A stretch of DNA of 15,440 nt from an uncultured Bacteroidia bacterium (GTDB lineage: Bacteria > Bacteroidota > Bacteroidia > Bacteroidales > UBA932): positions 1-15,440 of the forward strand of contig CADBUS010000126.1 in the NCBI GenBank assembly GCA_902797895.1. Reading direction: 5' to 3'. The number at the start of each line of letters is the position of its first letter. The first letter of the stretch is position 1. Of the stretch, positions 7,612 to 13,951 are shown piece after piece. The translations under genes and the position numbers were made by a program. The notes below the pieces were generated by a model. That model ran no database searches. It was not told where the DNA came from and worked only from the letters and a program-made list of their open reading frames with translations.

Positions 7612-7706
7612 TCTGTCATTCTGAGCGTTAGCGAAGAATCTATAAGAGGAATGTACTTCTTGAGATTATCCATTCATAGACTCTTCACTTCGTTCAGAGT
7701 GACAGA
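7612..7706. repeat. REP-like imperfect palindrome
   Basis: The left arm (7612-7642, beginning TCTGTCATTCTGAGCG) and right arm (7677-7706, ending TTCAGAGTGACAGA) are reverse complements in about 25 of 31 aligned columns with one gap, around a 34-nt spacer. The motif resembles GTCATTCTGAGCG..CGAAGAATCT palindromes that I recall as dispersed repeats in many bacterial genomes. It starts six nt after the kbl stop and could fold at the end of the kbl mRNA. Mismatches show it is an old, decaying copy. Confidence 0.7.
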
Positions 7707-7764
7707 AAACTTCACAGTGACAGAGGATTTCAGAGTAGCAGAGATCTTCAGAATAACAGGGAGA
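7693..7764. repeat. Four-copy 18-bp degenerate tandem repeat
   Basis: Four consecutive 18-bp units start at 7693, 7711, 7729 and 7747. Each begins TTCAnAnTnnCAG, and they differ at a few positions. The first unit overlaps the right arm of the palindrome (TTCAGAGTGACAGA), so the array appears to have grown from that arm. The frame through it stays open, encoding a six-residue repeat of the type F-R-V-T-E-x. Nothing else supports translation: the surrounding frame is low-complexity and lacks a recognisable product. Confidence 0.7.
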
Positions 7765-7822
7765 GCCTTGCTTAAAGGTGCGGAGGAGGGGGGGATTGGT
7801 TTTGGCAAGCTGTGGGATAGAG

Positions 7823-7859
7823 AAAGGGGAAGCCAAAATACATTTTGGTCTTCCCCTTT
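7823..7859. terminator. Long hairpin between convergent genes, likely bidirectional terminator
   Basis: AAAGGGGAAG plus CCAAAA pairs with TTTTGG plus CTTCCCCTTT around a TACA loop, giving 16 bp with one bulged T at 7849. It sits 26 nt from the stop of the minus-strand PspC gene and about 215 nt after kbl. Neither side has a long T-run beyond the TTT in the stem itself, so efficiency is uncertain, but its position between convergent genes fits a terminator for both. Confidence 0.65.
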
Positions 7860-7884
7860 GCTTAAATAGCTCTCTGAAAAGAGA

Positions 7885-9621
7885 CTATTGCCTATTTTTC
7901 AAGGCACTATTATCTATAATCACAACACAACTATCCGGTATGGTAAGTTTAGTATTTACCCTAACGCCCTTGCCACGGTTTTTCAAAGAGGCAAACATCG
8001 GGTTTATGGTAATTAGGGAATCCTTAATGGTAATCACCTGCTCAGAACTCTCAATACCCTCATCTACAATAGCATTTCCGCCCTTCTTCTTATATCTGAG
8101 AACAGGGGTTACCTCAACCGTAACAGAGGCTCTCAAAGAGGTATCTCTAACTATCTTGTCATCATCTGTAACCATTCTTGACTCCATATATCCGAGTCTG
8201 AAATCGGGATAACGTGCAAACACTCTGTTTCTTCTCTTTTCTCCTGATACATAGCGAACTACACTATGATTGTAATGCTCTCCGTCTGAAAGAGCCACAA
8301 CATCATTCTCTCCACTATCAGCAACCACATCTTTGGCATTGCCTCCAACATAATCTTCTGCATTTGCCTCTATCTCATCATAATCGTCTGAATAGTAATC
8401 AAATACGCTGTAATTGTAGGAGTAATTTATTACGCTGTTGAGCTCTCTCCACTCTGCAGTTTCTCCGTTAAAGGTTGCAGGCAGGGCGGCAAAATTCACA
8501 TAAAGAGTATCGTAATGTTTGTTGAGCTCCTTCTCTATCTTAGATTTTCTCTTGGTATTATACTCCACATTGCCAATAACTGCAGAAGAGATTATTACAA
8601 AGCAAATTAGAGCAGCTATCCAGAGGAAAAAGTTTACAAGCCCATAAACTCTCTTCATTCTTGGCAGATTGAAAATCCATCTGATTCCGCAAACAAGTAT
8701 TGCAAGAGTAGGCAAGAACCACAGCAGCAAAAAGCTGAGCCTATAGAGCCATTGTATTGGTTGTGAAGCGTTTGCCAGGTAGAAACTCTGCAAATAATCT
8801 ATATACTCTCCGCTCCAGAGTTCGCTCTGATAGATTGCAATTCCACCCACAATCAACCCTATGGCTATCATCACAAATACAACCCCAAAGAAAAGTTTGA
8901 TAAGTCTTCCAAACCAACGTCCTCTCACCGGCTCCGGATTGTTATATTCATCCTCTACTCCTTTAAGGCCTGGATTTTCTCCCTTCATCGCACATCTTTG
9001 AGTAAATGTTCTTGCAGAAGGCATTACTATCCAGAGTATTATGTAGAACACAAAAATTATGGAACTCATATTGCTGAAAATCCTAAATGTTCCGTGTCCC
9101 CCCAACCAGTGATATCCCCAAATACCTATGGCAGGCAAGAAGAAGAGCAGAGCAGTTACAAACCTTAGAATGGTGGCATCTATCTTAAAGTAGTGTGAAA
9201 GGCCACTCAATACTCCGCCCAATATTCTGTTATGCGGATCTCTGTACATTTTCTTGCGCACCGGCTCAGAAGCACTCTGCCCGTATGTTTTTGAGCCGCT
9301 CTGCTCATTAGACGCTGAACCTCTCTCCTGCTCTGTATAATCATCTGAAAATGAAAAACTATCGTCATCTATTTCAGACGGATTACCCATAATGGAGATT
9401 ACCTTTTCCACCCTTGGAAGAGTAACTACATCTTCTTTGGTGTGGCTATCTAAAAGCAGCTCTGCAATCCTTGTCTCAATATCGCCCAATATCTCACTCC
9501 CCTCTTTTCTTTTGCTGTAATAAGCCGATAGTTCAGAAAGATAAGTATTCAATTTTGCGTATGCCTCTTTGTTAACAGAAAAGGAGACTCCGCCTATGCT
9601 AACTCTGTAAATCTCTTCCAT
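7885..9621 (-). CDS. PspC-domain membrane protein, long form
   Basis: A 578-residue multi-pass protein. Residues 1-85 form a soluble domain (VSIGGVSFSVNKEAY, then GDIETRIAELL) closely resembling the N terminus of the shorter PspC protein encoded at 10043. A polar Ser/Gln-rich linker (86-120) precedes the PspC domain, about 121-205: KKMYRDPHNRILGGVLSGLSHYF, a pair of membrane spans, ending ILWIVMPSA. A motif TQRCAMKG follows. Further membrane spans lie around 243-265, 294-312 and 328-350. The remaining 225 or so residues are polar, probably extracytoplasmic, with an acidic Tyr/Asp-rich stretch at roughly 400-425. PspC proteins act at the inner membrane in envelope-stress responses. The start lies 5 nt after the PadR stop, so it is the third gene of the unit. 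The C-terminal domain is not recognised. Confidence 0.85.
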   Translation of the reverse strand: MEEIYRVSIGGVSFSVNKEAYAKLNTYLSELSAYYSKRKEGSEILGDIETRIAELLLDSHTKEDVVTLPRVEKVISIMGNPSEIDDDSFSFSDDYTEQERGSASNEQSGSKTYGQSASEPVRKKMYRDPHNRILGGVLSGLSHYFKIDATILRFVTALLFFLPAIGIWGYHWLGGHGTFRIFSNMSSIIFVFYIILWIVMPSARTFTQRCAMKGENPGLKGVEDEYNNPEPVRGRWFGRLIKLFFGVVFVMIAIGLIVGGIAIYQSELWSGEYIDYLQSFYLANASQPIQWLYRLSFLLLWFLPTLAILVCGIRWIFNLPRMKRVYGLVNFFLWIAALICFVIISSAVIGNVEYNTKRKSKIEKELNKHYDTLYVNFAALPATFNGETAEWRELNSVINYSYNYSVFDYYSDDYDEIEANAEDYVGGNAKDVVADSGENDVVALSDGEHYNHSVVRYVSGEKRRNRVFARYPDFRLGYMESRMVTDDDKIVRDTSLRASVTVEVTPVLRYKKKGGNAIVDEGIESSEQVITIKDSLITINPMFASLKNRGKGVRVNTKLTIPDSCVVIIDNSALKNRQ

Positions 9622-9626
9622 AACTT

Positions 9627-9998
9627 TTACCTGTTTTCTAATCCGGTTTTAATATAATCTACGGTCTTAACCACCTCGCTCCAAGCCTCATCCATAACCT
9701 CCAAAGCCTTATGCCCCTTCTCTGTAAGCGAGTAATACTTTCTTGGCGGTCCGCTCGGACTCTCCTCCCATCTGTATGAGAGCAGCCCCTGATTTTTCTG
9801 ACGTGCCAAAAGCGGATAGAGAGTACCCTCAACCACTATCATCTTGGCCGCTTTAAGTTCTGAAATCAAAGGAGATACGTATGAGTCCCCCTTTCTTAGA
9901 ATACTGAGTATACAATACTCCAATACCCCCTTTCTCATCTGAGCCTTAATGTTTTCCGCATTAAGCTCAAGCTCTTTGTTATATTCCTGATTTTCCAT
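9627..9998 (-). CDS. PadR-family transcriptional regulator
   Basis: From the ATG at 9998 this gives 123 residues; an in-frame ATG at 10019 would add seven (MVIDKRD). The nearer start is preferred because it follows AAAAGAGAT and sits closer to the conserved core, but the choice is not certain. The core shows the PadR winged helix: MRKGVLEYCILSILRKGDSYVSPLISELKAA, then the recognition-helix region VEGTLYPLLARQKNQGLL and the wing PPRKYYSLTEKG. A short C-terminal helix for dimer formation follows. PadR proteins usually repress, and are often autoregulated, by binding near their own promoter. Being sandwiched between two PspC genes, it very likely controls this operon. No operator could be recognised by eye. 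Confidence 0.9.
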   Translation of the reverse strand: MENQEYNKELELNAENIKAQMRKGVLEYCILSILRKGDSYVSPLISELKAAKMIVVEGTLYPLLARQKNQGLLSYRWEESPSGPPRKYYSLTEKGHKALEVMDEAWSEVVKTVDYIKTGLENR

Positions 9999-10042
9999 AT
10001 CTCTTTTATCTATAACCATTTATAAAAATCTACTTATTTCCG

Positions 10043-10654
10043 TTAGCGGTATGTAAATTTGAATTTTGCAAGATTCTCCGCAGTGGCCGGCCAGCCCCTC
10101 ATCTCACACTTTTGGAGTGGAGTTACTGCCAAAGGAGCCACAATCCAAAAGATTATGTAAATAAGCAGACCGCTTGCTCCTGCAATAAATAGCACCACAA
10201 AAATCAGCTTTATTATTGTAGAATCTATACCGAAATAGTGGCCAAGGCCGGAGCAAACTCCTCCTATACTCTTGTTATCTGAATCGCGATAGAGTTTTTT
10301 TAAGGCAACGCTTGCCTGTTGGCCCTGAGCGAATGATGCGGTGGAGCTGCCGGAAGCATTGTTAGATGCAGATGAGTTCTGCTGCCTTTTGGTATATGGC
10401 TGCCCATCCGGCATACCGAGTTGGGCGGTAATCTCATCTACCATATTTACATCTACCACATTTTTGATTGGCCCTACCTTTGTAGATAGTATCTCAGCTA
10501 TCCTCTCTTCAATATCACTCATAGTGTCATCTGATTGGATGCCCAAAGAGGATTTTGTTCTGAAATCCTCCAAGTAATCTTTAAGCAACTGATAAGCCTC
10601 ATTCTCTATTGTGAAACTTTTGTTGCCAATTGAGACTGTAATAACCTGTTTCAT
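10043..10654 (-). CDS. PspC-domain membrane protein, short form
   Basis: Starting at the ATG at 10654 this is 203 residues. Residues 1-82 are a soluble domain (VSIGNKSFTIENEAY, SDIEERIAEIL) shared with the long PspC protein at the end of the unit; a Ser/Gln-rich linker (about 85-115) leads to the PspC domain (117-178: KKLYRDSDNKSIGGVCSGLGHYF, two membrane spans, FWIVAPLAV). The tail has PLQKCEMRG, matching TQRCAMKG in the longer paralogue. An open frame extends up to a TTG at 10717, but that codon lies within the -7 box and the extra 21 residues are Lys/Asn-rich leader-like sequence, so the longer start is rejected. It is the first gene of the PspC-PadR-PspC unit; role probably in inner-membrane stress sensing. 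Confidence 0.87.
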   Translation of the reverse strand: MKQVITVSIGNKSFTIENEAYQLLKDYLEDFRTKSSLGIQSDDTMSDIEERIAEILSTKVGPIKNVVDVNMVDEITAQLGMPDGQPYTKRQQNSSASNNASGSSTASFAQGQQASVALKKLYRDSDNKSIGGVCSGLGHYFGIDSTIIKLIFVVLFIAGASGLLIYIIFWIVAPLAVTPLQKCEMRGWPATAENLAKFKFTYR

Positions 10655-10714
10655 TTTTATTATTTTTTTAGTTTTTTTCTTAAAGTTCCTTTTATTGTTC
10701 GGTATTTTGCACTG

Positions 10715-10722
10715 CAAATATA
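10715..10722 (-). promoter_or_regulatory. Bacteroidetes-type -7 box for the PspC-PadR-PspC unit
   Basis: On the minus strand TATATTTG is an exact TAnnTTTG match. The RNA would start around 10707, leaving a leader of roughly 53 nt before the ATG at 10654. TTG triplets are present upstream (nearest about 23 nt before the box), slightly beyond the usual spacing. A PadR operator would be expected nearby. Confidence 0.5.
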
Positions 10723-10763
10723 TGAAATTATTTTGGTACTTTGTACAACAAGGTAGTATTTTT

Positions 10764-10807
10764 AAAAAAAACTGGCGGCGTAAAGCACTTAACTCTCACA
10801 CCGCCAG
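10764..10807 (-). terminator. Rho-independent terminator after secG
   Basis: Read on the minus strand, CTGGCGG (complement of 10801-10807) pairs with CCGCCAG (complement of 10772-10778) and is immediately followed by eight T residues (complement of 10764-10771). A mismatch and two more pairs extend the stem inward. The loop is long, about 22 nt, so the hairpin is not ideal, but stem plus U8 tract is the classic layout and ends the sigma-54 activator-lptE-TPR-secG transcript about 90 nt past secG. Confidence 0.85.
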
Positions 10808-10895
10808 ACCCTAATGTCTATGAAAAATTTTTTACTTTTTTTTGCTCTTTTCTCTTATTTGCCCCTAAAATGAGCTTATCGGCTCTATTTCTTAC

Positions 10896-11243
10896 CTATT
10901 CGGCCGGCTGCTCATTGGCCTCTTCTTGGCCTTGCTGCTCGCCACCTACCGGAAAGGCAGGAATATTATTAGTTGGGGCGCTCTTTTGAAGCTCCTTTGA
11001 GAGATCAGATTTGGTCTCAACCCTCTTAGAGGAGATTGATGCAGTTGCCGCAATGCTGAAAACAATCACAGCTGCTGCGCACCACCAAGTAATCTTCTCT
11101 ATAATATTAGCCTCCTGCTTTGGGCTAAAGATATTGGTGCCGCCATAAATGCTAACTCCCCCACCTTTAGGGTTTTGTATCAATACTGCAATGGTGAGTA
11201 TCACACTTGCAAAAACAATCAAACCTACAAAAAGTCCGTACAT
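10896..11243 (-). CDS. secG: Preprotein translocase subunit SecG
   Basis: A 115-residue membrane protein with the SecG layout: first span at about 3-23 (GLFVGLIVFASVILTIAVLIQ), the hallmark cytoplasmic loop IQNPKGGGVSIYGG (about 22-35), a second span around 51-70 (WWCAAAVIVFSIAATAS), then a polar Gln/Glu/Ala/Pro-rich tail. It assists SecYE in protein export across the inner membrane. Length is typical for Bacteroidota, where the tail is variable. It is the last gene of the minus-strand operon, 21 nt after the TPR-like gene, and is followed by a good intrinsic terminator. Confidence 0.94.
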   Translation of the reverse strand: MYGLFVGLIVFASVILTIAVLIQNPKGGGVSIYGGTNIFSPKQEANIIEKITWWCAAAVIVFSIAATASISSKRVETKSDLSKELQKSAPTNNIPAFPVGGEQQGQEEANEQPAE

Positions 11244-11264
11244 ATATCAAACTGTTTTTATCTG

Positions 11265-12119
11265 TTATTCTGTGCTCTTTTTCTTCAAATCTTTCACAAG
11301 GGCTGCAAAGTAAGCACTTTTTTGCGGATATAACAAAATTAGTTTAGAGAAAACATCTATCGCCTGCTCAAAAAGCCCCTGTTGGGCATAAATATGGCCC
11401 AAAGTCTCTGTATAAAATGCCAAATCGTTAAAGTTCACCTTACCGTCAGGCCCTATGACGGAGGAGTAATCTATTGTGCTGCTCTTTCTAATTTCAGCTC
11501 TCTTGTGTTCGCTGTGGCGCGGAGCCAATGTTGAGAGAGAGGTGCTTTTAAGCTGCACCTCCATATCCTCATCGGGAGAGAGAGATTTAAGGTCTTCGCG
11601 GCTAAAGAAATCTCCTCCGGCCACAACAACTCTTTCTGCTCCATCTCTCTCTCTTTCAAACTCTTCCCGCTCTTTTTTCAATTTTTCACGCTCTTGTTGC
11701 AACCTCTCCCACTCCATTTGCAACTGCTCTTTCTCTTGCTCAAAACTCTCTGTTGCTGCTTCTGCTGTTGCTACCTGAGTTACTGCTTCTGCCTGTGGAG
11801 TTGCTGCTGCTACAGGAGCTGCTGCTTCTGCTACAGGAGTTATCTTTTCTGCCTGCGGAGCAACCTCTGTAACCTGCTCTACTACAGTGCTTTTATGTAA
11901 TCTCTCTTGTACTTTTTTATACAACGCCGCTCTGGATGTAAGAAAGATGGCGTTGGCCGAGAGCTGCGTCTGAAACACCTCATCGCCATACAAGCTGAGC
12001 TTTTCCAACAGCACCTGCCGAGCAAAGGAAAACCAGGGGGAGCCGCCTATCAGCCTCTCAAGCTCCACCACATCCATAGCTTGCAAAGAGTTATATGTCA
12101 GTTGCCTCTCTATCTCCAT
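11265..12119 (-). CDS. TPR-like protein with Ala-rich linker and coiled coil
   Basis: A 284-residue protein without signal peptide or membrane span. An N-terminal helical domain (1-78) is followed by an Ala/Pro/Glu/Val low-complexity linker (about 81-124, repeated AEA and PVA units), then a highly charged coiled coil (about 125-164, Glu/Arg/Lys heptads). The C-terminal segment, about 230-280 (FYTETLGHIYAQQGLFEQAI, then LILLYPQKSAYF), looks like one TPR-type helical hairpin plus capping helix. Genes of this type commonly sit between lptE and secG in Bacteroidales; function is unknown. It overlaps the lptE stop by 10 nt, so translation is coupled. The placement suggests an envelope-assembly or scaffolding role, but that is inferred from neighbours only. 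Linker length is likely to vary between strains. Confidence 0.8.
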   Translation of the reverse strand: MEIERQLTYNSLQAMDVVELERLIGGSPWFSFARQVLLEKLSLYGDEVFQTQLSANAIFLTSRAALYKKVQERLHKSTVVEQVTEVAPQAEKITPVAEAAAPVAAATPQAEAVTQVATAEAATESFEQEKEQLQMEWERLQQEREKLKKEREEFERERDGAERVVVAGGDFFSREDLKSLSPDEDMEVQLKSTSLSTLAPRHSEHKRAEIRKSSTIDYSSVIGPDGKVNFNDLAFYTETLGHIYAQQGLFEQAIDVFSKLILLYPQKSAYFAALVKDLKKKSTE

Positions 12120-12649
12120 TCTGCTACCGTAGCATTGAATATATCCTCTACCAAAGTCTCAACAATCTGCTGGCAAAGAGCATCTTGCACAGCATCTAAA
12201 GAGACCGTTGAATCGTAATCCTGATAGGCTGCAAAAGAGCGCCCTTCCGGAAATGCCTCATCGGGATACTTATTGTTCTTATAAAAAATCTTGACCGTTA
12301 TGGTAAGGCGGTTGCGCGATGCCACCTCATCTGCCGTTACCGCCGTAGGTGTTACCTCGTATGAGACAATATGGCCGGTAACCTCCAAATCGGCATCATT
12401 TTCTACCATCTGCAACTTGGTGAGCCTGCGGTACTTATCCTGCAGGGCCTGGGTAAACATATTTGAGAGGGCCGGATTTATCTGCATAGCCCTGTTCTCT
12501 ATATTCTCCACATATATGCTCTTTATATCGCTTTGGAGAGAGGTGCCGGAAAATGTATATATGCCGCAGCCCCCTACTGTAAGAATTAGCACCACCGCAA
12601 AAAGCTGCACCAGCCTTATTGCCATATTTCTCTTATGCTTCATAAACAT
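12110..12649 (-). CDS. lptE: LptE-like LPS-assembly lipoprotein
   Basis: A 179-residue lipoprotein. A basic N terminus (KHKR), hydrophobic segment and lipobox VGGC (Cys28) give a type II signal peptide; Met3 and Met9 are alternative starts. The mature protein begins GCGIYTFSGTSL, typical of Bacteroidota LptE-like proteins, followed by SIYVENIENRA, NMFTQALQDKYRR, DADLEVTGHIVSYEV and a long helix ending VETLVEDIFNATVAEW. LptE plugs the LptD barrel and helps deliver LPS to the outer leaflet of the outer membrane. It lies 9 nt after the sigma-54 activator stop and overlaps the next gene by 10 nt. The Bacteroidota family is divergent from E. coli LptE, so the name rests on domain pattern and on conserved gene order. 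Confidence 0.85.
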   Translation of the reverse strand: MFMKHKRNMAIRLVQLFAVVLILTVGGCGIYTFSGTSLQSDIKSIYVENIENRAMQINPALSNMFTQALQDKYRRLTKLQMVENDADLEVTGHIVSYEVTPTAVTADEVASRNRLTITVKIFYKNNKYPDEAFPEGRSFAAYQDYDSTVSLDAVQDALCQQIVETLVEDIFNATVAEWR

Positions 12650-12658
12650 AATCCTCTG

Positions 12659-13876
12659 TTACTCACTTCTTTTATTACGCTTTATCTCTATTCCGTAATC
12701 TAAAATTTTTCTGTATAGAGTGCGCTCAGATATGCCCAACTCCTGGGCCACAGCCTTTTTATTGCGCGGATATTTCTCCAATGCCGCAATAATGCGCTCT
12801 TTGTACATATCTCTTATGGAGAGGGCTTTATCCTCCTCTTCGTGCAGCTCCTCAACCTCGTGCTCCGGATTTACAACTATTACGTTACCCTCTTGGGATG
12901 TTGGGGTTACCTGTATATTTTGAGGCTGATATTGAGCCGTTTGCGGCTGAGAAGAAATTGCGGCCAAACTCTTTTTGAGAGCATCTATCTCCTGCTTTAG
13001 AGAGTATATCAACTTATAAATCATCTCCTTTTCTACCGCAAAGGTGGTATCTGAGGAGAGAGGCGCTCCTGTTAGCGCAGGCAGAGTGGAATACTCTTGT
13101 GGCGGCAGATAGGATTTGAGAACTTCCAAATCTATAGTCCGATTGCTCTCCAACACAGATATCTGCTCCACTATATTCCTGAGCTGGCGGATGTTGCCGG
13201 GCCAATTGTATGATTGCAGAAGGTGAAGCGCATCGCGAGTAAGAGAGATTGGCGGCATTCCATAATTGTCTGCACAATCTACTGCAAACTTTCTAAAGAG
13301 CATATTTATATCTCCTCTGCGCTCCCTAAGCGGCGGCAACTCAATTGGTATCTGATTCAGCCTATAGTATAAATCCTCTCTGAAACGCTTTTGCTTAATT
13401 GCATCCAACAGGTTTACATTGGTTGCAGCAATTACTCTTACATTGGTTTTCTGCACATTAGAGGAGCCTACCTTATAGAACTCTCCACTCTCAAGCACCC
13501 TCAGAAGCCGCTTTTGAGACTCGGAGGAGAGCTCACCCACTTCATCTAAAAAAATGGTACCTCCATCCGCCACCTCAAAATAGCCCTTACGAGTCTCATT
13601 CGCTCCTGTAAATGAGCCTTTTATATGGCCGAACAGTTCAGATTCCATTGTCCCCTCCGGTATTGCTCCGCAGTTTACAGCTATATATTTATTGTGCTTG
13701 CGGGCACTGCTACTGTGTATGATTTGTGGAATAGACTCTTTACCTACGCCGCTCTCACCGCTCACCAACACAGAAAGGTCTGTTTTGGCAACCCGTTCTG
13801 CCACCTCCAAAGCCTTGTTGAACTTAGGATCATCTCCTATCAGGCCATATTTGCTTTTAAGGTTCTGTAATTCCAT
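12659..13876 (-). CDS. Sigma-54-dependent transcriptional activator (AAA+ plus Fis HTH, no receiver)
   Basis: A 405-residue enhancer-binding protein. Only about 30 residues precede the AAA+ domain, so the usual receiver or sensor domain is missing. Walker A is GESGVGKE (40-47), the sigma-54 contact loop is GSFTGA (87-92), Walker B is GTIFLDE (106-112) and the arginine-finger region is RFREDLYYRLN (164-174). NWPGNIRQLRN follows around 224-234. A Gln/Pro-rich linker and an acidic patch (EELHEEEDK) separate this from a C-terminal Fis-type helix-turn-helix (AVAQELGISERTLYRKI). GSFTGA in place of the canonical GAFTGA keeps the FTGA core and is common in this phylum to my knowledge. First gene of the lptE-TPR-secG operon; targets unknown, and no -24/-12 promoter was found in the window. 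Confidence 0.93.
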   Translation of the reverse strand: MELQNLKSKYGLIGDDPKFNKALEVAERVAKTDLSVLVSGESGVGKESIPQIIHSSSARKHNKYIAVNCGAIPEGTMESELFGHIKGSFTGANETRKGYFEVADGGTIFLDEVGELSSESQKRLLRVLESGEFYKVGSSNVQKTNVRVIAATNVNLLDAIKQKRFREDLYYRLNQIPIELPPLRERRGDINMLFRKFAVDCADNYGMPPISLTRDALHLLQSYNWPGNIRQLRNIVEQISVLESNRTIDLEVLKSYLPPQEYSTLPALTGAPLSSDTTFAVEKEMIYKLIYSLKQEIDALKKSLAAISSQPQTAQYQPQNIQVTPTSQEGNVIVVNPEHEVEELHEEEDKALSIRDMYKERIIAALEKYPRNKKAVAQELGISERTLYRKILDYGIEIKRNKRSE

Positions 13877-13901
13877 TTTAACAGCTTTGTAACAACAAGT
13901 G

Positions 13902-13909
13902 CAAACTTA
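13902..13909 (-). promoter_or_regulatory. Bacteroidetes-type -7 box for the sigma-54 activator operon
   Basis: On the minus strand TAAGTTTG matches TAnnTTTG. The predicted RNA start is near 13894, about 17 nt before the ATG at 13876. This implies the operon head is read by the primary sigma factor rather than by sigma-54. The -33 position is not convincing. Confidence 0.45.
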
Positions 13910-13951
13910 CACAAAAAATTTGTTATTTTGTGGTTGATATTATTCATCGCG

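Noticed and set aside
7612..7764. CRISPR array
   Set aside because: The 18-bp units are directly abutted with no spacers and are degenerate, and no cas gene is nearby.
7651..7869. Open frame of 72 codons across the tandem repeat on the plus strand
   Set aside because: It consists of repeat translation plus the terminator hairpin, has no recognisable domain and no upstream promoter or spacing that suggests a gene.
10655..10717. N-terminal extension of the short PspC protein from a TTG
   Set aside because: The TTG is part of the -7 box TATATTTG, and the extra residues look like translated leader (Lys/Asn-rich).
13928..13951. Upstream TTG start for kdsB
   Set aside because: It adds MWLILFIA before a well-placed ATG and the conserved KdsB N terminus starts soon after the ATG.
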